Positions 16,917 through 23,094 of a stretch of 23,094 bases of DNA are shown here, piece by piece (position 1 is the first letter of the stretch; each line of letters opens with the position of its first letter). Source of the DNA: Bacillota bacterium (lineage in GTDB: Bacteria; Bacillota; Clostridia; Oscillospirales; Acutalibacteraceae). The position numbers and the translations under genes were made by a program. Location: assembly GCA_023458915.1 (NCBI GenBank), contig JAEWWM010000016.1:1-23094 (forward strand), in the 5' to 3' direction. Under the pieces are notes generated by a model. That model did no database searches. It saw nothing but the letters and a program-made list of their open reading frames with translations, and was not told where the DNA came from.

Positions 16917-17282
16917 TTAATTCGGCGGAAAAAGTCCACTTATCGCGCTCGCGATCTTTCCTCCCTGATCTTTGCCTGCATTAAAAGATGAAATGAGATC
17001 TGAAAGTATACTAAAGTCAAAGCCCCCGCCGCTGACATTTTCTAAATCTTTTTCTGAAAGTTCATAGTTGCCATTTTTATTATTTTTTAGTTTAAATGCC
17101 TGAGATAAATTTGCCATAAATTCTGCAAACTCTGTTTCTGAATAGCCAGGTACTAGAGAGATGCAGTAGTCGTAAAGTTCTTTTTGACTTTTTTTGTTGC
17201 TAAATTCTTGAGCTTTTTCCGAATCTGAGCTTAAAATTTCCATTAACTTAATTAATTTTGCGTTCGCATTTATTTCTTCCAT
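16917..17282 (-). CDS. Nif11-leader precursor peptide, short Gly/Ser-rich core
   Basis: A 121-residue peptide precursor and the middle gene of the operon. The leader (about 1-86) has the Nif11 pattern (LIKLMEIL...KELYDYCISLVPGYSETEFAEFM) and ends LSEKDLENVSGGG, with the cut expected after the GG at 85-86. The core is only 34-35 residues, FDFSILSDLISSFNAGKDQG and the following KIASAISGLFPPN, amphipathic and free of Cys. In size it resembles an unmodified class II-type bacteriocin, but the sequence matches none that I recognise. The leader shares the ELYDYC-x9-Y block with the first gene, so the two are paralogues whose cores have diverged completely. ATG is preceded by GAGGAAACC. The next gene follows after 24 bases. 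Confidence 0.8.
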   Translation of the reverse strand: MEEINANAKLIKLMEILSSDSEKAQEFSNKKSQKELYDYCISLVPGYSETEFAEFMANLSQAFKLKNNKNGNYELSEKDLENVSGGGFDFSILSDLISSFNAGKDQGGKIASAISGLFPPN

Positions 17283-17307
17283 TGTCGGTTTCCTCTCTTT
17301 CTTTGAT

Positions 17308-17718
17308 TTACTTCAACTCAAAACCGTAATTTATAATATCATCAACGAGTCCTATTATTTGTTCCGGTTTCATATTATCAATATCATCAAAATACATTGT
17401 CTGCACAGTTTTTGAAAGTGTTAAGCCTATTGTAACGAATCCTGCAGCTCTACTAAGGCCCGAAGACCATTTTTTGGCATCTTCTCTACTAAGTTTTCCA
17501 CCGGATACGGCTTCAAGTTTGCTATCGGGAATTTCGCCGTTTATGATGATTAAGCCTTTAACAAAATTATCAAATTCTTCTTTAGTATATCCACTTACAA
17601 TAGAAGAGCAGTAATCATACAGTTCTTGACTAGTTCTGCAATCTTTTATTTTTTGGGAATATTCAGAACTATTCTTTAGTTTTTCTGCTAATTTAATCAA
17701 ATTTTTATTTACTGACAC
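17308..17718 (-). CDS. Nif11-leader precursor peptide, 62-residue core
   Basis: A 136-residue precursor and the first gene of the operon. It starts with GTG after AAGGTG; GTG gives MSVNKNLIKLAEKLK. The Nif11-like leader (about 1-74) contains QELYDYCSSIVSGYTKEEFD and ends DSKLEAVSGG, a typical double-glycine processing site. The core (75-136) begins KLSREDAKKWSSGL, has a moderately hydrophobic stretch (about 90-108) and an acidic, helical end; it has no cysteine. Nif11 leaders normally guide ribosomally made, often modified peptides to maturation enzymes and a peptidase-transporter. None of these is within the window. It is spaced 25 bases from the next peptide gene and driven by a near-consensus promoter. 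Confidence 0.78.
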   Translation of the reverse strand: MSVNKNLIKLAEKLKNSSEYSQKIKDCRTSQELYDYCSSIVSGYTKEEFDNFVKGLIIINGEIPDSKLEAVSGGKLSREDAKKWSSGLSRAAGFVTIGLTLSKTVQTMYFDDIDNMKPEQIIGLVDDIINYGFELK

Positions 17719-17769
17719 TACGTCACCTTCTTTTCAGGGTTTTTCTGGATAATGTAATGTATTTTATGA

Positions 17770-17799
17770 ATTATAACATTAAAATATCAATTATGTCAA
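17770..17799 (-). promoter_or_regulatory. Near-consensus sigma-A promoter of the Nif11 peptide operon
   Basis: On the minus strand a perfect TTGACA (17794-17799) and perfect TATAAT (17770-17775) are separated by 18 bases. The -10 lies about 50 bases upstream of the first peptide's GTG. The 170-base gap is shared with the divergent tepA gene. The match implies strong basal expression unless repressed; no clear operator repeat was found over it. Confidence 0.8.
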
Positions 17800-17888
17800 T
17801 GATTTTTATAAATTTTAAACCAAAAACTTAAATATGAATTCAATAGAATTTTTTTGGCAAACTAAATATAACAGGAAGTGATAGTTAT

Positions 17889-18662
17889 ATGAGTAAAGAA
17901 AAATATGAGGATAAAAATTCTGCTAAAAATAATTTCGACAAAGAAACTGAACCCTCCACTCAAAATGCGCCAACGGGCAGCGAAAAACAGTATGAGCGTA
18001 TTCAAAACATTGGCGCTGTAATTGCAGGGCACAAAAATAAAAAAATTTATTGCCTTACCATAATCGGTCAGATTGAAGGCCATACTTATTTGCCTCAAGA
18101 AAATAAAACCACAAAATATGAGCATGTTATACCTGAACTTGTAGCAATTGAGGAAGATCCCAAAATCGAAGGCCTTTTGCTGCTTTTAAATACTGTCGGC
18201 GGGGATATTGAAGCTGGCCTTGCAATAGCCGAACTCATTGCAGGGATGAGTAAACCAAGTGTTTCAATGGTTATTGGTGGTGGACACTCAATTGGGGTTC
18301 CGCTTGCGGTTTGCGCTGATGAATCATTCATTGCTCGCTCCGCCACCATGACCATTCACCCGGTAAGAGCGGGGGGAACAACTGTTGGTGTGCCGCAGTC
18401 ATTTGAATATTTTCAAAAAATGCAAAAACGCATAGCTGATTTTGTTGTGGCGAACTCCAACATTTCTGAAAAGAGATTTTACGAACTTTGCATGAATACT
18501 GAAGAACTGGTTCTTGATATCGGATCAGTTGTTGAAGGAGAGGGAGCGGTTAAAGAAGGGCTTATTGATAATGTCGGTACCCTTTCCGAAGCTTTGCAAT
18601 GCCTTTATAATAAAATTAAAAAAAATAAATCGAAAAGTAAACTAAAAAAGAAAAAATCTTAA
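17889..18662 (+). CDS. tepA: ClpP-fold serine protease, TepA/YmfB type
   Basis: A 257-residue protein. After a charged, low-complexity N-terminus (1-38) comes a ClpP/crotonase-fold protease domain: LLLLLNTVGGDIEAGLAIAE (oxyanion region), MVIGGGHSIGVPLAVCAD with the nucleophile S134, and SATMTIHPVR with H157. It ends in a lysine-rich tail. No signal peptide or membrane segment is seen. In Bacillus, TepA (translocation-enhancing protein) sits just upstream of spoIIIE; here ftsK/spoIIIE is three genes downstream, which supports the identity. Its role is a cytosolic peptidase proposed to help clear signal peptides or secretory precursors. ATG follows AGGAAGTGA. It is divergent from the Nif11 operon, probably by chance. 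Confidence 0.85.
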   Translation: MSKEKYEDKNSAKNNFDKETEPSTQNAPTGSEKQYERIQNIGAVIAGHKNKKIYCLTIIGQIEGHTYLPQENKTTKYEHVIPELVAIEEDPKIEGLLLLLNTVGGDIEAGLAIAELIAGMSKPSVSMVIGGGHSIGVPLAVCADESFIARSATMTIHPVRAGGTTVGVPQSFEYFQKMQKRIADFVVANSNISEKRFYELCMNTEELVLDIGSVVEGEGAVKEGLIDNVGTLSEALQCLYNKIKKNKSKSKLKKKKS

Positions 18663-18674
18663 AGAGGCTTTTAA

Positions 18675-18703
18675 TTGCTTTTTTGTACAAGAAATATTAT
18701 AAT
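18675..18703 (+). promoter_or_regulatory. Promoter of the 590-residue unknown protein
   Basis: TTGCTT (18675-18680) and a perfect TATAAT (18698-18703) are 17 bases apart. They sit immediately after the tepA stop and about 47 bases upstream of the next ATG, which has AAAGGG as ribosome-binding site. Confidence 0.6.
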
Positions 18704-18749
18704 TATATTAAATAGAGAATTAATCGAATATTTTAGAAAGGGTTAAAAA

Positions 18750-20522
18750 ATGAACCGAAGTACAAAAATAACCACAATGGTTACAGTAGCGGCAGTGCTT
18801 GTTGCTACAGGTATAAGTGCCGCAGTGTTTATTGCTGATAAGCATAGACATAAAACTGCAGAATTTGGTGTAATTTTAAAGGAAGAAACCATAGCGCTTC
18901 AAGTGCATAATCTTTACGAAAAAACAAAATTATTTACTGATACATATGTAAAGTCTTTAAATAAAAACACGCAAGATAATTTATTTAAATTCAATAGTAT
19001 TGTAAGCAGATTTTTAAAAACAGCAGATCAAAGTGCACATTGGTCAGTGGATACCGATCAAAGTGCACATTGGTCAGTGGATACCGATGCGCTTACGCTT
19101 GACATAAAAGGTGAAAATGGTAGTATCATGGGATTGGATGTAACTAATTTTGTAAACATTATAAACACCCTTCAGAAAGATTTGAAAATTCATTACACAC
19201 CACAATCATTTTATTCAGATAGTAAAGAGTTTCATGAGGCGGCACAAAAAGTCTTGGGAGATGATGAGCCGCAAGTTAATCCGACTATATTTAGAAATTT
19301 GCTTTATCAAAGAACACGCACAGATGAAAACAATAAAGTGGGATTTTTGAATAATTTTTACAAGCCTTTTGTTATTTGTCGTTGGAGAACGGCGGATGTA
19401 AGCGGACTTTCTAAGGAATGGTTACTTCAGCAAATTAAGTCAGAATTTCATACAGAAGAATTTAATAATGGTCTTCCAAAGGCAGAGAAAACAGAAGCCG
19501 GATGGGACAGAAAAACAATGTCAGACTACGTAAATTATCGTTATCATTCTTTGGAGAGCGAGAGCTTGTATAATAATAAAGTTGCAATAAATTTGTTGAA
19601 AAAAATTTTTTGTTTTCTTAAAGAACATGAAAAAGATCGAAATATTATAGATTTAAAAAAACACTTATTTGGAATTTTTGCCAGTAATGAAGAAAAGTGT
19701 CCCAATGAATTGGTTGGTATTATAATGCAGTGGAGCGAGCTATTGGATGTTTATGAAAAATCTCCTTCTGAAAATATGGATAGTGTACATAGTAAAATTG
19801 TAACAACTTATAGGTTAAGTTTATCAGAGTTACTAGCGTGCAATTTGCCTAATTCGAATGATGATCTCACAGGTCAGGAGTACAGAAACGCTTATAGATA
19901 TCAAAATTCTTCTGGGCTTGGGATAGAAGTGGAAGGTAACGATAATAGCGCGGACATTTACAAAACAAGAGCTGCTTCCGAAACTTATAGAAAAAGAATT
20001 GAAGCTTTAGCTAGATATGCCAATTTAAATGAACTGTGTTCACATGCATTGGTACAAATGCAAGGTCTGGGTGACCATATTAAAGATTCTTTGGTGAAAG
20101 AAGCAGAAACAATTCCGGTAAGTTACGAAACTTTTGTAAAACTAGCTGATAACCCGTCGCTAGTTAAAGGAAATAAAGATATCCAGGTTAAAGCATCATA
20201 CAAAGGCGTGTTTGATACATCTTTTGATGAAAGATTTCGTAATTTTCTTAAAAATGTCAAAATTGAAAAAGATGATTCGGATACACTTAAATCAAAAGAA
20301 GAACTTGAAAAATGGGTAAGCAAAAAACTAAGTTTAACTCTCAGCGATGTAGCAATCTATGCAATATATTTAAGTACAAATGATAATATAGCTCCTCCCG
20401 AAGTTAAGAAATGGGGCGGCGTAATTACTGGGGGTGATGAGCACGACAATCAAGATGTGTATATAGCAAGAACGCTTTATCCATTATGGTGTGTGCAGAA
20501 TAAAATTATAGAAGTATTTTAA
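18750..20522 (+). CDS. Unrecognised N-terminally anchored protein with internal tandem repeat
   Basis: A 590-residue protein I cannot assign to a family. The N-terminus MNRSTKI is followed by a hydrophobic segment (about 8-30) and KHRHK, either a signal peptide or a membrane anchor; the rest would then be outside the cell. The body is hydrophilic, charged and mostly helical in character, with no visible catalytic motif and only a few cysteines. Residues 93-112 are two exact copies of DQSAHWSVDT, produced by a perfect 30-bp tandem duplication. The gene has its own promoter and is followed by a large inverted repeat, so it appears to be a single transcription unit lying between tepA and uppP. 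Codon and base use look like the neighbours. It could be a lineage-specific surface or envelope protein. Confidence 0.7.
   Translation: MNRSTKITTMVTVAAVLVATGISAAVFIADKHRHKTAEFGVILKEETIALQVHNLYEKTKLFTDTYVKSLNKNTQDNLFKFNSIVSRFLKTADQSAHWSVDTDQSAHWSVDTDALTLDIKGENGSIMGLDVTNFVNIINTLQKDLKIHYTPQSFYSDSKEFHEAAQKVLGDDEPQVNPTIFRNLLYQRTRTDENNKVGFLNNFYKPFVICRWRTADVSGLSKEWLLQQIKSEFHTEEFNNGLPKAEKTEAGWDRKTMSDYVNYRYHSLESESLYNNKVAINLLKKIFCFLKEHEKDRNIIDLKKHLFGIFASNEEKCPNELVGIIMQWSELLDVYEKSPSENMDSVHSKIVTTYRLSLSELLACNLPNSNDDLTGQEYRNAYRYQNSSGLGIEVEGNDNSADIYKTRAASETYRKRIEALARYANLNELCSHALVQMQGLGDHIKDSLVKEAETIPVSYETFVKLADNPSLVKGNKDIQVKASYKGVFDTSFDERFRNFLKNVKIEKDDSDTLKSKEELEKWVSKKLSLTLSDVAIYAIYLSTNDNIAPPEVKKWGGVITGGDEHDNQDVYIARTLYPLWCVQNKIIEVF
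19026..19085 (+). repeat. Perfect 30-bp tandem duplication, in frame
   Basis: Two identical 30-base units (19026-19055 and 19056-19085) each begin GATCAAAGTGCACATTGGTC and encode the ten residues DQSAHWSVDT. The following GAT extends the identity by three more bases. Zero divergence points to a recent duplication or strong constraint. Confidence 0.95.
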
Positions 20523-20557
20523 TTTGAAAAAGTTTATAAATTATTAAAAAATTAAAT

Positions 20558-20593
20558 TTTAACCACTGTTTTTATTAGATAATAGTGGTTAAA
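20558..20593. repeat. Large inverted repeat between the unknown gene and uppP
   Basis: TTTAACCACT (20558-20567) pairs perfectly with AGTGGTTAAA (20584-20593), with a 16-base loop that can pair further (TATTA/TAATA). On the plus strand there is no T-run after it, so it is not a classic plus-strand terminator. On the minus strand it is followed by AT-rich sequence with T-runs. It ends three bases before the uppP -35. Confidence 0.6.
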
Positions 20594-20595
20594 GC

Positions 20596-20624
20596 ATGAC
20601 ATTCAAAACTGATTCTGGTATAAT
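20596..20624 (+). promoter_or_regulatory. Extended -10 promoter of uppP-ftsK
   Basis: ATGACA (20596-20601, 5/6 of the -35 consensus) and perfect TATAAT (20619-20624) are 17 bases apart, with TGG directly before the -10 giving an extended -10. It lies 67 bases upstream of the uppP ATG. Confidence 0.7.
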
Positions 20625-20690
20625 TAAACTCATAACTTATGCATATAGCTTTAATGTTAAGTTAAAGCCAGAGTTAGGGGTACATTTTTT

Positions 20691-21641
20691 ATGAAAATTT
20701 TTGATGCCGTAATTCAAGGCGTAGTCCAGGGGCTTACGGAATTTTTGCCGATTTCAAGCAGCGGGCATTTGCTTATTTCGCAGCATATTTTAGGGGTTCG
20801 GGAGAACAATTTGTTTTTTAATGTTATGCTGCATCTGGGTACGCTCATTGCTGTTTTAGCAGTGTATTATAAGACGGTCATAAAGCTAATTACAGCATTT
20901 TTTGAAATTATTAAAAATATATTCACAGGTAAATTTCAATTTAAAAAATTAAGCAGTGACCAAAACATGGTTTTGATGCTTATAATCGGACTTTTACCCC
21001 TGTTTTTGCTTTTTCTCCCTGTCCCCGGAAGTGGCACTAATATAAAAGGTGTGGCAGAGGAACTTGCGAGTGACAAGAATATTATTCTTGTAGGAGTTTC
21101 GCTGATTGTAACTGGTATACTTTTGAAAATGGGAATTAACAAGCAGAAAAGAACTAGGCTAAAGTTTGCATATGTCAATAGCGGTAATGGCCGCGAGATT
21201 TGGGACGGCAAAAAGAGACTTAGTATTATGGACGCGGTTTCAGTTGGTGTAACTCAATTTGTTACAGCGATTTTCCCCGGTCTTTCACGTTCGGGGTCGA
21301 CTTTATCTACAGGCCTTTTAAGAGGAATAAGCCGGGAGACAGCTCTTGATTATTCTTTTATTCTGGGAATTCCTGCAATTATTGCGGCCGCCGCCCTGGA
21401 GCTTAAAGACGCCGCTGAAGTTGGCGCTATTTCAAATGTTGGATTAATTCCTGTTTTAATTGGTATGGCGGTTTCGGCGTTCGTGGGGTTTTTATCTATT
21501 ATACTTTTCAAATGGTTATTAAAAACAAATAAAATGATGATTTTTGTAATTTACACATTTATTGTGGGTTTGGCAGCGGTAACTATAGGTATTTTGGAGA
21601 GATTTAGAGGAATTAATATTTTTACAGGTGCGCCACTGTAA
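20691..21641 (+). CDS. uppP: Undecaprenyl-diphosphate phosphatase (BacA/UppP)
   Basis: A 316-residue integral membrane enzyme that removes one phosphate from undecaprenyl diphosphate, recycling the lipid carrier for peptidoglycan and surface glycans; it also confers bacitracin tolerance. The two conserved family motifs are clear: QGLTEFLPISSSGHL near the N-terminus (E17, H26) and FPGLSRSGSTLSTGLLRG (R200, S201). About eight hydrophobic segments are visible. It is somewhat longer than many family members because of a loop (about residues 140-185) between membrane parts. It starts at ATG after TTAGGGG. ftsK starts 27 bases after its stop, so they are likely co-transcribed. Its product supplies the carrier used by the sugar-phosphate transferase encoded at 4285. 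Confidence 0.95.
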   Translation: MKIFDAVIQGVVQGLTEFLPISSSGHLLISQHILGVRENNLFFNVMLHLGTLIAVLAVYYKTVIKLITAFFEIIKNIFTGKFQFKKLSSDQNMVLMLIIGLLPLFLLFLPVPGSGTNIKGVAEELASDKNIILVGVSLIVTGILLKMGINKQKRTRLKFAYVNSGNGREIWDGKKRLSIMDAVSVGVTQFVTAIFPGLSRSGSTLSTGLLRGISRETALDYSFILGIPAIIAAAALELKDAAEVGAISNVGLIPVLIGMAVSAFVGFLSIILFKWLLKTNKMMIFVIYTFIVGLAAVTIGILERFRGINIFTGAPL

Positions 21642-21668
21642 AGCAAAAATAATAAAGGAGAGTTCGGA

Positions 21669-23094
21669 TTGGCTACAAAAGTAGTTAAAAAATTAGGAGA
21701 AAAAAAATATAAAAAAACGCAAAAAGTAAAGAATCCTATAGAGTCGGTTTTGATATTCGGATTAGGTTTGCTTTCGCTTTGCTTTGTTTTAATTCCGGGT
21801 GAAAACATATGGCTTGGTATTCATAACTTTATTTTAGGGTTATTTGGTACTTGCTCGATCCTTTGGCCAATTCTTCTTATTTCAATAGCGGTTTTGGATG
21901 CGCTTGGGAAATCGGGGAAAAACATAAAACTTAAAATTTGGATAGCGGTTGTAACCATTGTTCTTTCATGTTCGCTTTTTTACGTTTTTTCTTATAAAAC
22001 GGGTCAATACCAAAATTTTAATTGGTTTAATTATATTTTAGAAGAATATAAACGCGGCTCTCTTAATAAAAGTTCCGGAATTTTTGGGGCTCTTCTTGGT
22101 ACGCCATTTATTTGGGCTTTTGGAATTCTGGGGGCGAGAATAATCAACATAATCACCTTATTTGTTTGTGTTATGTTTTTAACAGGCGCAACTCTTATAG
22201 AGTTTTTTGGCGTTTTTTCAAAACCTGCGAAAATTATAAAAGATAAACTTGAAGAAAAAAGTTTCGAAACAAAAAATCGCAAAGATTCGCAGATTAACAT
22301 TGACATCGGAAACGAGATAAATCGCCGCAAAAAACAGTTTAAGGATGATGAAGATGATTCGCTCCAAACTGCGAAAAGCGGAGCTTTAGCACAGGAATTA
22401 GAAGATATTTCAAAAGTTACGGAAAAATTTGTTTCGAAAATAAAATCCGATTCTCATAAACTAAATGAAAATAAAAAAGGTGACAAAAACACCCTTGATT
22501 TTGCTATTAAAAACGAATCCGGTAACAGTGAATACAAGTTTCCACCAGTAGAGATTTTAAATAATTCAGTTGCTCCTGATGAAGGTGACATAAGCACTGA
22601 ACTTAGTCACAACGGCAAAATGCTCGTCGATGTGCTCAAAAGCTTTAATGTGCAAACAAAAATTGTGGATATAAACCGCGGTCCTGCTGTTACTCGATAT
22701 GAACTTCAGCCGGCAGCGGGTGTTAAAATAAGTAAAATAACAACACTTGCCGATGATATAGCTCTTAACCTTGCAGCTTCTGGGGTGCGAATTGAAGCAC
22801 CTATTCCGGGTAAAGCTGCGGTTGGAGTTGAAATTCCCAACAAAGTTGTGAGTGTTGTTAATATGCGAGATTTAATATTTTCTTCCAAATTTATGTCATC
22901 AAAAAGTAAGCTAACCGTAGTTTTGGGGCGGGATATTTCCGGAAATATTATGACCACCGATCTTGCTAAAATGCCGCATCTTTTAATTGCAGGTTCCACC
23001 GGGTCAGGTAAATCAGTGTGCGTAAACTCGTTTATAATAAGCATTCTTTATAATGCCCGTCCTGATGAAGTGAAACTTTTGATGATTGATCCTA
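21669..23094 (+). CDS. ftsK: FtsK/SpoIIIE DNA translocase, 3' end outside window
   Basis: About 475 residues are visible and the frame is still open at the window end. Translation starts at TTG 21669, 8 bases after AAAGGAG (about 21654-21660), giving MATKVVKKLGEKKYKK. About four membrane segments (roughly residues 25-175) are followed by a charged linker (about 190-300). Then come the alpha and beta parts of the motor, with INRGPAVTRYELQPAAGVK and the Walker A loop AGSTGSGKSV (K448). The RecA-like core is cut after LLMIDP. FtsK/SpoIIIE pumps chromosomal DNA through the septum during division or sporulation. Its position downstream of tepA matches the Bacillus spoIIIE neighbourhood; an unknown gene and uppP lie between them. 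Confidence 0.95.
   Translation, partial: MATKVVKKLGEKKYKKTQKVKNPIESVLIFGLGLLSLCFVLIPGENIWLGIHNFILGLFGTCSILWPILLISIAVLDALGKSGKNIKLKIWIAVVTIVLSCSLFYVFSYKTGQYQNFNWFNYILEEYKRGSLNKSSGIFGALLGTPFIWAFGILGARIINIITLFVCVMFLTGATLIEFFGVFSKPAKIIKDKLEEKSFETKNRKDSQINIDIGNEINRRKKQFKDDEDDSLQTAKSGALAQELEDISKVTEKFVSKIKSDSHKLNENKKGDKNTLDFAIKNESGNSEYKFPPVEILNNSVAPDEGDISTELSHNGKMLVDVLKSFNVQTKIVDINRGPAVTRYELQPAAGVKISKITTLADDIALNLAASGVRIEAPIPGKAAVGVEIPNKVVSVVNMRDLIFSSKFMSSKSKLTVVLGRDISGNIMTTDLAKMPHLLIAGSTGSGKSVCVNSFIISILYNARPDEVKLLMIDP

Noticed and set aside
16404..17718. Nif11 naming taken as evidence for nitrogen fixation
   Set aside because: The name comes from a distant cyanobacterial family. No nif gene is present and the GG processing motifs point to secreted peptides.
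16404..17718. Lanthipeptide or sactipeptide cluster
   Set aside because: The cores have no cysteine and there is no modification enzyme in the window.
17719..17888. Functional link between the Nif11 operon and the divergent TepA protease
   Set aside because: tepA is part of a conserved tepA-ftsK neighbourhood found without such peptides, and it lacks the C39 features needed to cut GG leaders.
19026..19085. CRISPR or other repeat array
   Set aside because: There are only two directly abutting copies with no spacer, and they are in frame within a coding region.
22706..23044. A 112-codon open frame on the minus strand
   Set aside because: It is antisense to the motor domain of ftsK, including the Walker A loop.

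Overview
The window is AT-rich, compactly coded DNA from a low-GC Gram-positive bacterium, most likely a member of the Clostridia (Oscillospirales/gut-type). The evidence is Firmicutes-type ribosome-binding sites (AAGGAGG/AAGGTG variants), a TarI/LicD wall-polymer pair, a DUF421-DUF4363 pair, tandem gltX-glnS, Nif11-type leader peptides, and a tepA...ftsK/spoIIIE neighbourhood like that of Bacillus. Genus cannot be fixed from the sequence. No tRNA, rRNA, CRISPR array, transposase or phage gene was seen. No gene-free stretch exceeds about 210 bases.

Region 1 (1-4075, minus strand) holds envelope functions: a CDP-ribitol-forming cytidylyltransferase (tarI, cut by the window edge), a LicD-family phosphotransferase, a membrane-anchored GT2 glycosyltransferase, then a translationally coupled DUF421/DUF4363 membrane pair. 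Region 2 (about 4177-7692, plus strand) is a three-gene operon for a lipid-linked glycan: an initiating sugar-phosphate transferase, a PLP-dependent sugar aminotransferase and an O-antigen ligase/polymerase-like membrane protein. Region 3 (7702-12998, plus strand) carries endonuclease IV, a 1049-residue multidomain metallophosphoesterase with no signal peptide, and a membrane-anchored VanY-type D,D-carboxypeptidase.

Region 4 (13119-16326, plus strand) encodes glutamyl- and glutaminyl-tRNA synthetases in tandem. It meets, at a strong hairpin terminator, a minus-strand operon of three Nif11-leader precursor peptides (16404-17718) driven by a near-consensus sigma-A promoter. Each peptide has a GG-type processing motif, and the three cores differ completely. 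No modification enzyme, peptidase-transporter or immunity gene lies in the window, so this is the best candidate for an undescribed secreted-peptide system. Region 5 (17889-23094, plus strand) has a TepA-like ClpP-fold protease, an unrecognised 590-residue N-terminally anchored protein containing a perfect 30-bp tandem duplication, undecaprenyl-diphosphate phosphatase (uppP), and the start of the DNA translocase ftsK/spoIIIE, which runs off the end.

Much of the window serves the cell surface: ribitol-phosphate activation, undecaprenyl-linked glycan initiation and ligation, lipid-carrier recycling, peptidoglycan trimming and chromosome translocation at the septum. Housekeeping genes are interleaved. 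Functions are inferred from motifs visible in the translations. No database search was possible.
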